Positions 1-6,814 of a stretch of 12,383 bases of DNA are shown one piece after another (within the stretch, counting starts at the first letter, position 1; each line of letters opens with the position of its first letter). The notes below the pieces were generated by a model. That model was not told the DNA's origin and did no database searches. It worked only from the letters and a program-made list of their open reading frames with translations. The DNA is taken from NCBI GenBank assembly GCA_903918555.1, contig CAIXEV010000325.1, forward strand, positions 1-12,383. Direction: 5' to 3'. Made by a program: the position numbers and the translations under genes. The stretch comes from an uncultured bacterium. Lineage in GTDB: Bacteria > Planctomycetota > Phycisphaerae > Phycisphaerales > SM1A02.

Positions 1-3
1 AGG

Positions 4-16
4 CACGGAGGCACGG
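4..16 (+). repeat. CACGGAGG-type repeat, left copy
   Basis: CACGGAGGCACGG, an octamer CACGGAGG followed by a partial second unit, has a perfect 13-nt inverted copy at 205-217. Flanking bases 1-3 (AGG) suggest the array continues beyond the left edge of the window. From memory, tandem CACGGAGG arrays recur between genes in planctomycete and related genomes; I could not check this. Confidence 0.8.
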
Positions 17-57
17 AGATCAGGGGGGACTCGGAAGCGAATGGCAGGGCCAACGCC

Positions 58-96
<39 letters not shown>

Positions 97-196
97 CAAA
101 GGAAGAGAAGGGCCGGGTTGTTCTCTTCATCCATCCTCATCATCTCTCATCGCTTCTCGTCACTTCCCAAGACGACACCAATGGAAGAATTGACCT

Positions 197-217
197 CCGT
201 GCCCCCGTGCCTCCGTG
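197..217 (-). repeat. CACGGAGG-type repeat, inverted right copy
   Basis: On the minus strand this reads CACGGAGGCACGG, then three further Gs, then CACGGAGG. Positions 205-217 are the exact reverse complement of 4-16. The two copies bracket the AG microsatellite, so the stretch from 1 to about 217 may be one repeat-bounded intergenic element. Confidence 0.8.
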
Positions 218-252
218 AGAGAAATTGACGAGCGCCATTCCTGCGGCCGACA

Positions 253-1128
253 TCACGACCGAGCCAGCCGATACACCCGCCGCGCATTTCCGCCGAGAAT
301 CGCAGCCTGCTCATCGGGCGTGAGCTCACCGGCGAGCGCAGCGCTTGCCTCGATCCACTGCGACAGCCGTGCGTTCACAAAGCACACCGGCCAGTTCGAG
401 CCCCACATCATGCGCGTCGGGCCGAAGCACGCGAGGCACCACTCGAACCACGGGCGCGCTTCGTCGGGGGTGACGGCGCGTCCGGCGTTCTCGAACATCG
501 CCGACCACTTGACGCGCGTGTTCTCGCACGCCGCGACGCGCGCGACGAGCCGCTGCCAGTCGGCGCGCTCGGGAGAACTCCAGCCTGCGCGCAGCGGCGG
601 GTTCCCGAGATGATCGAGCACGAGCGTGGTCTCCAGCGCCTCGCGCGCGCACGACTCGACGAGCGCGAGGTCGCTCCAGCGCACGCAGAAATCAAACGAC
701 AGTCCCGCCGCGCCGAGCGCGCGCAGGTCTGCGACGAACCGCGCGCCGCCGAACGGAATGTCGCCGCCGTGCAGCACGCGGCGCGCGCCCGTGACGCCGC
801 GCACCCGCGCGATGGCCGCCAGTTCCTCGGCAAATCCCGCAGCGCCCGGCTCGATGCCCGCGACCGTCGCAAACGCGCGTCCGCTCGCAGCGCCCCACTC
901 TGCGAACAGCTCCGCCTCGCGCGCGCGGTCCCGCGCGGCCATGTCCGCCTCGACGAACACCACTCCCCCGCCGACGCCGCCCTCGGCCGCGTACCGCGAA
1001 AGATCGAACCGCCCCGCGAACTGCGGCGCCTGCGCGAACCACGGCGCCGCCAGCGTCGCGGCGTCCCACGCATGCAGATGCGCGTCGGTCCAGCTGCGCG
1101 GGTCTGTCGCGGTCGCGAACGCCTTCAT
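253..1128 (-). CDS. Amidohydrolase_2 family protein, putative sugar-lactone hydrolase
   Basis: A 291-residue TIM-barrel metal hydrolase of the COG3618 / L-fuconolactonase and LigI-like group, which opens lactones of sugar acids or 2-pyrone-4,6-dicarboxylate. Visible motifs in order are DAHLHAWD (D15, H17, H19), VFVEAD (E60), LDHLGNPP (H173) and MWGSNWPVC (241-249). There is no signal peptide, so it should be cytoplasmic. Length is normal for the family. The position that is usually the catalytic Asp (GSDWP) is Asn245 here. The ATG is preceded by TAAGGT with a 6-nt spacer, which suggests leaderless transcription; the same bases contain a weak AAGG that could act as a ribosome site. The gene is divergent from the aldo/keto reductase with only 29 bp between the starts. 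Family assignment is firm; the substrate is unknown. Confidence 0.88.
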   Translation of the reverse strand: MKAFATATDPRSWTDAHLHAWDAATLAAPWFAQAPQFAGRFDLSRYAAEGGVGGGVVFVEADMAARDRAREAELFAEWGAASGRAFATVAGIEPGAAGFAEELAAIARVRGVTGARRVLHGGDIPFGGARFVADLRALGAAGLSFDFCVRWSDLALVESCAREALETTLVLDHLGNPPLRAGWSSPERADWQRLVARVAACENTRVKWSAMFENAGRAVTPDEARPWFEWCLACFGPTRMMWGSNWPVCFVNARLSQWIEASAALAGELTPDEQAAILGGNARRVYRLARS

Positions 1129-1134
1129 TCCCGC

Positions 1135-1140
1135 ACCTTA
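1135..1140 (-). promoter_or_regulatory. Leaderless-type -10 box of the amidohydrolase
   Basis: On the minus strand TAAGGT, followed by GCGGGA and then ATG, fits a -10 element (TAnnnT) placed so that RNA begins at or near the start codon. No convincing -35 is seen. It lies 5 bp from the oppositely oriented box of the neighbouring gene. Confidence 0.55.
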
Positions 1141-1145
1141 CCCGC

Positions 1146-1151
1146 TACCCT
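1146..1151 (+). promoter_or_regulatory. Leaderless-type -10 box of the aldo/keto reductase
   Basis: TACCCT, then GCCCGA, then ATG. Same TAnnnTGC core and 6-nt spacer as the divergent amidohydrolase. There is no Shine-Dalgarno sequence before this start, which fits a leaderless transcript. This would be the only promoter needed for the four-gene run ending at 5549. Confidence 0.55.
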
Positions 1152-1157
1152 GCCCGA

Positions 1158-2276
1158 ATGTCCGACTCCGCCAACTGCCTTGCCGTCGACCACTACATCA
1201 CCCTCGGCCGCTCGGGCCTGCGCGTCTCGCCGCTCTGCCTCGGCGCGATGACCTTCGGCCTCGAATGGGGCATGGGCGCCGATGTCGAGACCTCGAACGC
1301 GATTCTGTCGCGCTACCTCGAGCGCGGCGGAAACTTCATCGACTCGGCCAACATGTACACGAAGGGCCACAGCGAGGCGATCCTCGGCGACTACTTCGCG
1401 ACCGGCCCGGGCCGCGGCACGCGCGACCGCGTCGTGATCGCCACCAAGTTCGGCGGCAACATGTGGCAAGGCGACCCGAACGGCGGCGGCTCGTCGCGCA
1501 AGTCGATGTTCAACGCGGTCGAGCACTCGCTGCGCCGCATGAAGACCGACTACATCGACCTCCTCTGGTGCCACTTCCAGGATGCACACACGCCGATCGA
1601 CGAGACGATGCAGTCGCTCGACATGCTGGTGAAGCAAGGCAAGGTGCGCTACACGGGCTTCAGCGACCACCCCGCGTGGGTATGCGTGCAGGCGATGTAC
1701 GAGTCGCGATTCCGCGGCTGGACGCAACCGATCGCGATCCAGATCGAGTATTCGCTGCTCCAGCGCACGGTCGAGCACGACCTCATGCCGATGGCGCGCA
1801 AGTGCGGCTTCGGCGTCACGCCGTGGAGCCCGCTGCGCGGCGGCGTGCTCTCTGGCAAGTTCACGCGCGCCAATCGGCCGAAGGACGACGGCTCGACGCG
1901 CGTGAAGAGCGATTCGAAGTACCTCAACGAGCAGACCTATGTCCTGATCGACGCGCTGCACGAGATCGCCGCCACGCGCGTCGCGACGCCCGCGCAGGTC
2001 GCGCTCCGCTGGGTGATGGACCGCGCCGGCGTCACGAGCACGATCATCGGCGCGCGCACGATGGCGCAGCTCGACGACAACCTCGCGGCGTGCGCGGTGC
2101 GGCTTTCTGCCGAAGACACCGCGCGTCTCGACGCGCTCACAGCGCCGTCGCCCGTGTTCCCGCACGACTTCCTCAGCACCTTCATCCCGAGCGTCATCCA
2201 GAACGGCACGCGCGTGAACGGCCGCGAGACGACCGCGTGGCCCTCCGCTCCGCAGTCCGACGCCGAGCGCTGGTGA
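1158..2276 (+). CDS. Aldo/keto reductase
   Basis: A 372-residue cytoplasmic NAD(P)H-dependent oxidoreductase that interconverts carbonyls and alcohols. The N-terminus (TLGRSGLRVSPLCLGAMTFG) is typical of the YajO/Tas-like branch. The catalytic tetrad is complete: D62 and Y67 in FIDSANMY, K97 in ATKFGG and H139 in LLWCHFQD. The cofactor-binding end is recognisable near RWVMDRAGVTSTIIGAR. The C-terminal tail after about residue 330 is longer than in minimal family members. The start is fixed by the leaderless-type box 6 nt upstream. AstB begins 3 nt after its stop, so the two are surely co-transcribed. The substrate cannot be read from the sequence. Divergent pairing with a lactonase allows, but does not prove, a sugar-oxidation role. 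Confidence 0.93.
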   Translation: MSDSANCLAVDHYITLGRSGLRVSPLCLGAMTFGLEWGMGADVETSNAILSRYLERGGNFIDSANMYTKGHSEAILGDYFATGPGRGTRDRVVIATKFGGNMWQGDPNGGGSSRKSMFNAVEHSLRRMKTDYIDLLWCHFQDAHTPIDETMQSLDMLVKQGKVRYTGFSDHPAWVCVQAMYESRFRGWTQPIAIQIEYSLLQRTVEHDLMPMARKCGFGVTPWSPLRGGVLSGKFTRANRPKDDGSTRVKSDSKYLNEQTYVLIDALHEIAATRVATPAQVALRWVMDRAGVTSTIIGARTMAQLDDNLAACAVRLSAEDTARLDALTAPSPVFPHDFLSTFIPSVIQNGTRVNGRETTAWPSAPQSDAERW

Positions 2277-2279
2277 ACC

Positions 2280-3629
2280 ATGCCTGAAGTGAACTTCGAC
2301 GGACTCGTCGGCCCGACGCACAGCTACGCAGGGCTGTCGTACGGCAATGTCGCGAGCGCGCGCAATCAGGGTGCCGCCAGCAATCCCCGCAAGGCTGCGC
2401 TGCAGGGACTTGCGAAGATGGAGGCGGTCGCCGCGCTCGGCCTCGTGCAGGGCGTGCTTCCGCCACACGAGCGGCCGCACATTCCGACGCTGCGCGCGCG
2501 CGGTTTCGACGGAAGCGACGCCGAGGTCCTCGCGAAGGTCGCGAAGGAAGATCCCGTGCTTCTCGCGCGCGTCTCGAGCGCAAGCGCGATGTGGACCGCG
2601 AACGCCGCGACCGTGATGCCCGCGGCCGACGCGCACGACAAGCGCACGCATTTCGTCGTCGCGAACCTGCGCGAGATGTTCCACCGCGCGATCGAGCCGC
2701 CCGTCACCGAACGCGCGCTGCGCGCGATCTTCGCCGACGAATCGCGCTTCATGGTCCACGCGGCGCTTTCAATCGACGCGCGCGAGCGCGCCGACTACGG
2801 CGACGAAGGCGCCGCGAACCACACGCGTCTCACGGCGTCGGCCGCGAACGGCGGCGAGACTGCGGGCGTCCACTTCTTCGTCTACGGCACGGCGCCCGAC
2901 GCCGCGCGCGTGCCGAAGAAGTTCCCGGCGCGTCAGACGCTCGCCGCGAGCGAGCGCGTCGCGCAGCTCGGGCTCCTCGACCGCGCGCGCTGCGTGTTCG
3001 CCCAGCAGAACGCGGACGCGATCGACGCCGGCGTCTTCCACAACGATGTGATCGCGGTCGGCAACGGCAATGTCCTTCTCTGCCACGAGCTCGCGTTCGA
3101 AGACCGCTTCGCCACGCTCGCGAGCCTGCGCAATGTCGTGGGCGATTCGCTCGTCGTCGCCGAGATCCGCACCGACGAAGTCTCGCTCGAGGACGCCGTC
3201 AAGAGCTACCTCTTCAACAGCCAGCTGCTGACGCTGCCCGACGGCTCGATGGCGCTCGTCGCGCCGGGCGAGTGCGAGGAGAACCCGCGCGTGAAGGCCG
3301 CGATCGACCGTGTCATCGCCGACGCAGCGAACCCGCTGAAGCGCGCGATCTACATGGATGTCCGCGAAAGCATGCGCAACGGCGGCGGCCCCGCGTGCCT
3401 GCGCCTGCGCGTGCCGATGACCGCCGCCGACCTCGGTGCGATGAACCGCGCGGCGCTCGTCGACGCGGCGAAACTCGCCGAACTGCGCGCGTGGGTCACG
3501 AAGCACTACCGCGAATCGCTGCTGCCTTCGGACCTCGCCGACCCCGCGCTCCTGCGCGAATCGCGCGACGCCCTCGACGAACTCACGAAGATCCTCTCGC
3601 TCGGCCCGATCTACGATTTCCAGCGCTAG
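2280..3629 (+). CDS. astB: N-succinylarginine dihydrolase
   Basis: A 449-residue enzyme that converts N2-succinylarginine to N2-succinylornithine with release of ammonia and CO2, the second step of the arginine succinyltransferase (AST) catabolic pathway. It has the amidinotransferase fold. The family start NFDGLVGPTHSYAGLSYGN is near canonical. Catalytic residues are all present: E176 (DEGAANHTR), H254 (GVFHNDVI) and C373 (NGGGPACLRLR), matching Glu174, His248 and Cys365 of the E. coli enzyme. MWTANAATV (104-112) is also conserved. Length matches the family. The gene starts 3 nt after the aldo/keto reductase stop without a Shine-Dalgarno site, so translation is probably coupled. No other ast gene (astC, astA, astD, astE) is in the window. 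Identification is very secure. Confidence 0.97.
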   Translation: MPEVNFDGLVGPTHSYAGLSYGNVASARNQGAASNPRKAALQGLAKMEAVAALGLVQGVLPPHERPHIPTLRARGFDGSDAEVLAKVAKEDPVLLARVSSASAMWTANAATVMPAADAHDKRTHFVVANLREMFHRAIEPPVTERALRAIFADESRFMVHAALSIDARERADYGDEGAANHTRLTASAANGGETAGVHFFVYGTAPDAARVPKKFPARQTLAASERVAQLGLLDRARCVFAQQNADAIDAGVFHNDVIAVGNGNVLLCHELAFEDRFATLASLRNVVGDSLVVAEIRTDEVSLEDAVKSYLFNSQLLTLPDGSMALVAPGECEENPRVKAAIDRVIADAANPLKRAIYMDVRESMRNGGGPACLRLRVPMTAADLGAMNRAALVDAAKLAELRAWVTKHYRESLLPSDLADPALLRESRDALDELTKILSLGPIYDFQR

Positions 3630-3633
3630 CTAC

Positions 3634-3654
3634 CGCCGCGCACGCCGCGCGGCG
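3634..3654 (+). other. GC-rich stem-loop between astB and the DUF1254 gene
   Basis: A perfect 8-bp inverted repeat (CGCCGCGC at 3634-3641, GCGCGGCG at 3647-3654) with a 5-nt loop begins 5 nt after the astB stop. No T-tract follows, so it is not a standard intrinsic terminator. It may slow transcription or protect the 3' end of the upstream message. In DNA this GC-rich it could also arise by chance. Confidence 0.35.
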
Positions 3655-3674
3655 CGGGAACCCACGGAAACACC

Positions 3675-5108
3675 ATGACTTCGATCCGCCCATCGATTCT
3701 CGCCGCCGTCGCTGTCACCACCTTGGCAACGCTCGTCGCGGGGTGCGCATCGACATCTCCCGATCGCGCCTCGCCGGCCACGCACGACGCGCCCGCCGCA
3801 CCGCCCACGCCCGCCGAGGCGCGGGCAATCGCGAAGGAAGCCTGGCTCTACGCCTACGCGCCGCTGCAGGGCTACAAGACGATGTACAACCAGACGCAGA
3901 ACCGCGACTTCCCCGGCTTTGTCGGGGGCTTCGACCGGTTCCGCCACTACACGCGGCTCGCCACGCCGGCCGACACCGACATCGTCACGCCGAACAACGA
4001 CACGCCGTACTCGTGGGCCTGGCTCGACCTGCGCGCGGAGCCGATGGTCGTGTCGCTGCCCGCTGTGCCTGCGCCGCGCTACTTCGTGAACCAGTGGTTC
4101 GACCTCTACACGCACAACTTCGCCTACACGGGCGTGCGCGCCACGGGCCGCGACGCGGGCAACTACCTCTTCGCCGGCCCGCGCTGGAAGGGCGAAGTGC
4201 CGAAGGGAATCACCAAGGTCTTCCGCGCCGAGACCGACTTCGTCGGCACGCTCACGCGCACGCAGCTGAACGGCCCGGCCGACATCGCAGCGATGCAGGC
4301 CGTGCAGGCGAAGTACACGCTGACGCCGCTCTCGAAGTTCGCGGGCACGCCCACGCCCGCCCCTGCGCCCGCGATCGCGTGGCCGCGGTGGGACGAGGAG
4401 AAGGCGGCGGGCATCGGCTCGATCGAGTACCTCAACTTCCTGCTCCAGTTCATGCCGGTCGTGCCGTCGGAAGAGGCGATGTTCGCGCGCTTTGCCCAGA
4501 TCGGAATTGGCGCGGGCAAGCCGTTCGATGCGGCGAAGCTCGACCCCGCGGTGCGCGCCGCGATCGAGGAAGGCATGGCCGAGTCCGCCAGCGAACTCAA
4601 GGCGCGGGCGCTCGCGGAGTCGTCGTCGAAGGGCTTCTTCGGAACCCGCGAGGAGCTCGGCTCTGCGTACCTCATCTACCGCTCGATGGGCGCGATGCTC
4701 GGTATCTACGGCAACAGCATCGAGGAAGCGGTCTACGCGACGCAGCAGAAGGGTCCCGACGGAAATGTGCTCGACGGCTCCAAGCACTGGGTGCTCCGCT
4801 TCGAGCGGGGCGCGCTGCCGCCCTGCAACGAGTTCTGGTCGATCACCATGTACGGCCTGCCCGACCGCTTCCTGATCGAGAATCCGATCAACCGCTATTC
4901 GGTCGGCGACCGCACCGAAGGCCTGCGCAAGGGCGCCGACGGCTCGCTCGAGATCTACATCCAGCACGACCGCCCCGAGGGCGCGCGCGCCGCGAACTGG
5001 CTGCCCGCGCCGAAGGGCCCGTTCTTCTTCGTCGCGCGCTTCTACGGCCCGAGGCCCGAGCTCATCGAAGGCAAGTGGACGCTTCCCGCGCTGCGGCTCG
5101 CCGATTGA
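3675..5108 (+). CDS. DUF1254/DUF1214 domain lipoprotein
   Basis: A 477-residue exported lipoprotein. Residues 1-24 form a lipoprotein signal (hydrophobic 8-22, lipobox VAGC with the lipidated Cys24), followed by a Pro/Ala-rich linker to about 45. DUF1254 spans about 75-200, with TPNNDTPYSWAWLDL (105-119) and YFVNQWFDLYTHNFAYTG (136-153). DUF1214 spans about 360-460, with NEFWSITMYGLPDRFL and NRYSVGDRT. The two domains commonly occur together in periplasmic or secreted bacterial proteins of unresolved biochemical role. The start is preceded by a weak purine stretch (ACGGAAA). It lies 45 nt after astB and 27 nt before the DCC gene on the same strand. Domain identity is secure; function is unknown. 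Confidence 0.9.
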   Translation: MTSIRPSILAAVAVTTLATLVAGCASTSPDRASPATHDAPAAPPTPAEARAIAKEAWLYAYAPLQGYKTMYNQTQNRDFPGFVGGFDRFRHYTRLATPADTDIVTPNNDTPYSWAWLDLRAEPMVVSLPAVPAPRYFVNQWFDLYTHNFAYTGVRATGRDAGNYLFAGPRWKGEVPKGITKVFRAETDFVGTLTRTQLNGPADIAAMQAVQAKYTLTPLSKFAGTPTPAPAPAIAWPRWDEEKAAGIGSIEYLNFLLQFMPVVPSEEAMFARFAQIGIGAGKPFDAAKLDPAVRAAIEEGMAESASELKARALAESSSKGFFGTREELGSAYLIYRSMGAMLGIYGNSIEEAVYATQQKGPDGNVLDGSKHWVLRFERGALPPCNEFWSITMYGLPDRFLIENPINRYSVGDRTEGLRKGADGSLEIYIQHDRPEGARAANWLPAPKGPFFFVARFYGPRPELIEGKWTLPALRLAD

Positions 5109-5135
5109 GCGAAGCCGTCGCGCGCGGCTCTACCG

Positions 5136-5549
5136 ATGGCACAGTCGTCCACCATCATCCTCTTCGACGGCGTCTGCAACCTCTGCAGCGGCGTGGTGCG
5201 GTTCGTCATCGCGCGTGATCCGCATGCGCACTTCCGCTTCGCGGCGCTGCAATCCGATGCGGCGCGACGCGCGTGCGCGGAGGTCGGCGCCACGCCGCCC
5301 GCGGCGGTCGATCCCGACACGATCATCGTGATCGCCGACGGCCGCGCCCTCGAGCGTTCGGACGCCGCCCTCGCGATCGCTGCGCGGCTGCCCTTCCCGT
5401 GGCCGATGTTCGGCGTCTTCCGCATCCTCCCGCGCGCGCTGCGCGACTGGCTCTATCGCCTCGTCGCGAAGAACCGCTACCGCTGGTTCGGGAAGAGCGA
5501 CACCTGCATGATGCCGACGCCCGAGCTGCGAGCGCGGTTTCTCGAGTGA
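5136..5549 (+). CDS. DCC-family (DUF393) thiol-disulfide oxidoreductase-like protein
   Basis: A 137-residue protein of the DCC family, named after its conserved N-terminal Asp-Cys-Cys: here ILFDGVCNLC, with D11, C14 and C17 forming a CxxC. The conserved C-terminal block is also present: YRLVAKNRYRWFGKSDTCMMP (107-127). Family members resemble thioredoxin-fold proteins and are annotated as putative thiol-disulfide oxidoreductases, but no substrate is known. There is no signal peptide. Length is typical. It is the last gene of the plus-strand run, and its stop lies 15 bp from the 3' end of the convergent zinc-ribbon gene. I see no Shine-Dalgarno site; a small inverted repeat (AGCCG at 5113-5117, CGGCT at 5125-5129) lies just before the start. 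Confidence 0.93.
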   Translation: MAQSSTIILFDGVCNLCSGVVRFVIARDPHAHFRFAALQSDAARRACAEVGATPPAAVDPDTIIVIADGRALERSDAALAIAARLPFPWPMFGVFRILPRALRDWLYRLVAKNRYRWFGKSDTCMMPTPELRARFLE

Positions 5550-5564
5550 CGCCGCGCAGGCGAC

Positions 5565-6446
5565 TCACGGCTGGTCTTCGAGCGGCCAGATCCAGCCACG
5601 GGATGTGTACCAATCGCCGCGATGGCGCAGGAAGACGCTGCCCTTGAGTCCGAAGACATCGGGCGCATTCGGCGCATACGCCCACGCCGCTGAAAGCGAG
5701 CGGTCGTATCCGGTCCCCTCGATCGGAAACACGGCGAGCCTCGCAAGGCGCACATCCACAGTCCCGACGGCCTCGACCTCGCCGAGCTTCCGCTTCGCCA
5801 TCGCTTGCCATGCGTCGTCCGACAGTGGCCCTTCCGCAAACGGATCCCTCAGCTTGCCAAGCGCCGACTCGGGATCGAACGCCCAGACCTGCGCATCGTC
5901 CCAGACCGCGCCCTTGGTCACGCTGCCCGACCATGCGCGCTTTGGACTCCACGCGCTCGGCTGCACCGGTGCGCCTTGCGCGATCGATTCGAGGACGCTG
6001 CGATCGAGCACGAACGCGAGCTCGCGCGTCACACGCGACTCGGAGACCAGGATCGCCACCGCCACGATCATGGGTGCAAGCAACCATCGAAGTGGCGCGA
6101 TCGGCACCGCACGCGGACGGCATCGCGGGAGCGTGAGATGCCCGATGAACCCCGCGATCACGCGCCCGAGATAGACAAACCCAAGCAAGACTCCCGCAAG
6201 CAAGGCGGAGAGCTGCAATGCAAATGCCCATGACGGTCCGAATCCCGAGGCGAGGATGAGGAGCGCCACCAGCGATGCCGCTCCGAGCATCGGCCAGCCC
6301 GGCGCCCGCGCGATGCACCTGCTGAAGCGCGTGTGCCCGGGGCCAAGCCAGGTGCCCGCGTTGTCACGGTCGAACGCGCGCCCGCACTCAGGGCAGCGCG
6401 GTTCCGTGGTGCGCTCGAGGTCGAAGTCGCATGCAATGCAACGCAT
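5565..6446 (-). CDS. Zinc-ribbon membrane protein of unknown function
   Basis: A 293-residue protein. The N-terminus MRCIACDFDL...RCPECGRAF holds four cysteines (C3, C6, C18, C21) in two CxxC knuckles, a rubredoxin-like zinc ribbon. Three hydrophobic segments follow at about 52-69, 72-94 and 121-136, then a soluble region of about 150 residues with no domain I recognise, ending WYTSRGWIWPLEDQP. From memory, short proteins opening with CxxC(x)DL...CPECGR are expanded in Phycisphaerae, with no assigned role. The frame is open further upstream to a GTG at 6587. I chose the ATG at 6446 because the zinc ribbon begins there and because TACGGT with an 8-nt spacer lies just before it, which would make the message leaderless. 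Confidence 0.75.
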   Translation of the reverse strand: MRCIACDFDLERTTEPRCPECGRAFDRDNAGTWLGPGHTRFSRCIARAPGWPMLGAASLVALLILASGFGPSWAFALQLSALLAGVLLGFVYLGRVIAGFIGHLTLPRCRPRAVPIAPLRWLLAPMIVAVAILVSESRVTRELAFVLDRSVLESIAQGAPVQPSAWSPKRAWSGSVTKGAVWDDAQVWAFDPESALGKLRDPFAEGPLSDDAWQAMAKRKLGEVEAVGTVDVRLARLAVFPIEGTGYDRSLSAAWAYAPNAPDVFGLKGSVFLRHRGDWYTSRGWIWPLEDQP

Positions 6447-6454
6447 TGAGGTGC

Positions 6455-6460
6455 ACCGTA
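6455..6460 (-). promoter_or_regulatory. Leaderless-type -10 box of the zinc-ribbon gene
   Basis: On the minus strand TACGGT, followed by GCACCTCA (8 nt) and ATG. It shares the TAnnnTGC core with other promoters in the window and supports the start at 6446 over upstream in-frame starts. Confidence 0.5.
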
Positions 6461-6505
6461 CCGCGCGAGCCTGCGACTTCGGTCGGCGGTTGAACAGAGT
6501 CTCGT

Positions 6506-6671
6506 TCACCCGGTGGACCAGCGGTGCATCAGCGGGAAGCGCTTCGCGTCGAGCCACTCGCACACGGCCTCGATGCGCGCCTGCCACTTCGCCCTTGAGG
6601 CGCAGCGTCTTCTCGCCATCGCGCGTGAAGGCGAGCGTGCCGGCGAACGGCGCCCGCGGCGGGCGAAACCC
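6506..6671 (-). pseudogene. Possible frameshifted 3' remnant of a gene
   Basis: On the minus strand one frame reads RAPFAGTLAFTRDGEKTLRL and so on to about 6590, with nearly all codons ending in G or C. A second frame then continues ARIEAVCEWLDAKRFPLM to HRWSTG and a stop at 6506-6508, again with every third base G or C. The two would join after a single frame change near 6580-6595. Neither part has a start codon at a sensible distance: the first frame is closed by a stop near 6715. This looks like the tail of a former gene cut off by the AT-richer DNA at about 6672. The plus strand has matching third positions, so strand is judged only from the more protein-like minus translation. No family recognised. 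Confidence 0.35.
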
Positions 6672-6720
6672 GCTTTGTCTGATAACCGCGGTGCGCCCGA
6701 AGGAAAATCTTCAAATCTGT

Positions 6721-6733
6721 TTCTTTGAAAGAA
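6721..6733. repeat. Perfect 13-nt palindrome upstream of the repeat-protein gene
   Basis: TTCTTT, one central G, AAAGAA. It sits 5 bp upstream of the TACCTT box of the downstream gene, in the spacer where RNA polymerase would bind, so it could be a repressor site. It stands out against the surrounding GC-rich DNA. No regulator is known. Confidence 0.5.
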
Positions 6734-6738
6734 CCTGC

Positions 6739-6744
6739 TACCTT
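6739..6744 (+). promoter_or_regulatory. Candidate -10 box of the secreted repeat protein
   Basis: TACCTTGC matches the TAnnnTGC form of the leaderless boxes, but no start codon lies within 8 nt. Transcription would begin near 6750 and leave a leader of roughly 65 nt before the ATG at 6815. No convincing -35 is seen. Confidence 0.4.
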
Positions 6745-6814
6745 GCGACTGCGAACTCTTTCGGCCAGCGCCCCCCGCGCAGACTCGATCGCAACCTCTT
6801 CTCCTCGGAACGCC

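Larger units (their letters stand above)
6447..6814. other. Gene-poor stretch with a gene remnant and a promoter
   Basis: No intact gene is present. Minus-strand bases 6506 to about 6671 look like the decayed 3' end of a gene. From about 6672 to 6745 the sequence is clearly more AT-rich and carries the promoter of the plus-strand repeat protein. The rest, about 6745-6814, would be that gene's untranslated leader. Confidence 0.6.

Noticed and set aside
147..329. Short minus-strand open frame containing RHGGTE
   Set aside because: It is the translation of the CACGGAGG repeat and runs into the amidohydrolase; no evidence of coding.
1125..2759. A 544-codon open minus-strand frame opposite the aldo/keto reductase and astB
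   Set aside because: Antisense shadow of genes with intact catalytic residues; the translation is Arg/His/Val-rich without motifs.
3634..3654. Intrinsic terminator after astB
   Set aside because: The hairpin is perfect but no T-tract follows and the next gene starts 20 nt later on the same strand, so it is listed only as a stem-loop.
2591..5218. An 875-codon open plus-strand frame spanning astB and the DUF1254 gene
   Set aside because: It runs out of frame through two genes with secure motifs, its translation is arginine-rich and low-complexity, and it has no recognisable domain. It reflects scarcity of stop codons in GC-rich DNA.
6447..6587. GTG start at 6587 for the zinc-ribbon protein
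   Set aside because: The added 47 residues have poor coding third positions and overlap the relic; the leaderless box places the start at 6446.
6725..6814. TTG start 30 codons upstream for the secreted repeat protein
   Set aside because: It would place a non-signal-like Arg/Ser-rich segment before a clear Sec signal peptide, and it precedes the candidate -10 box.
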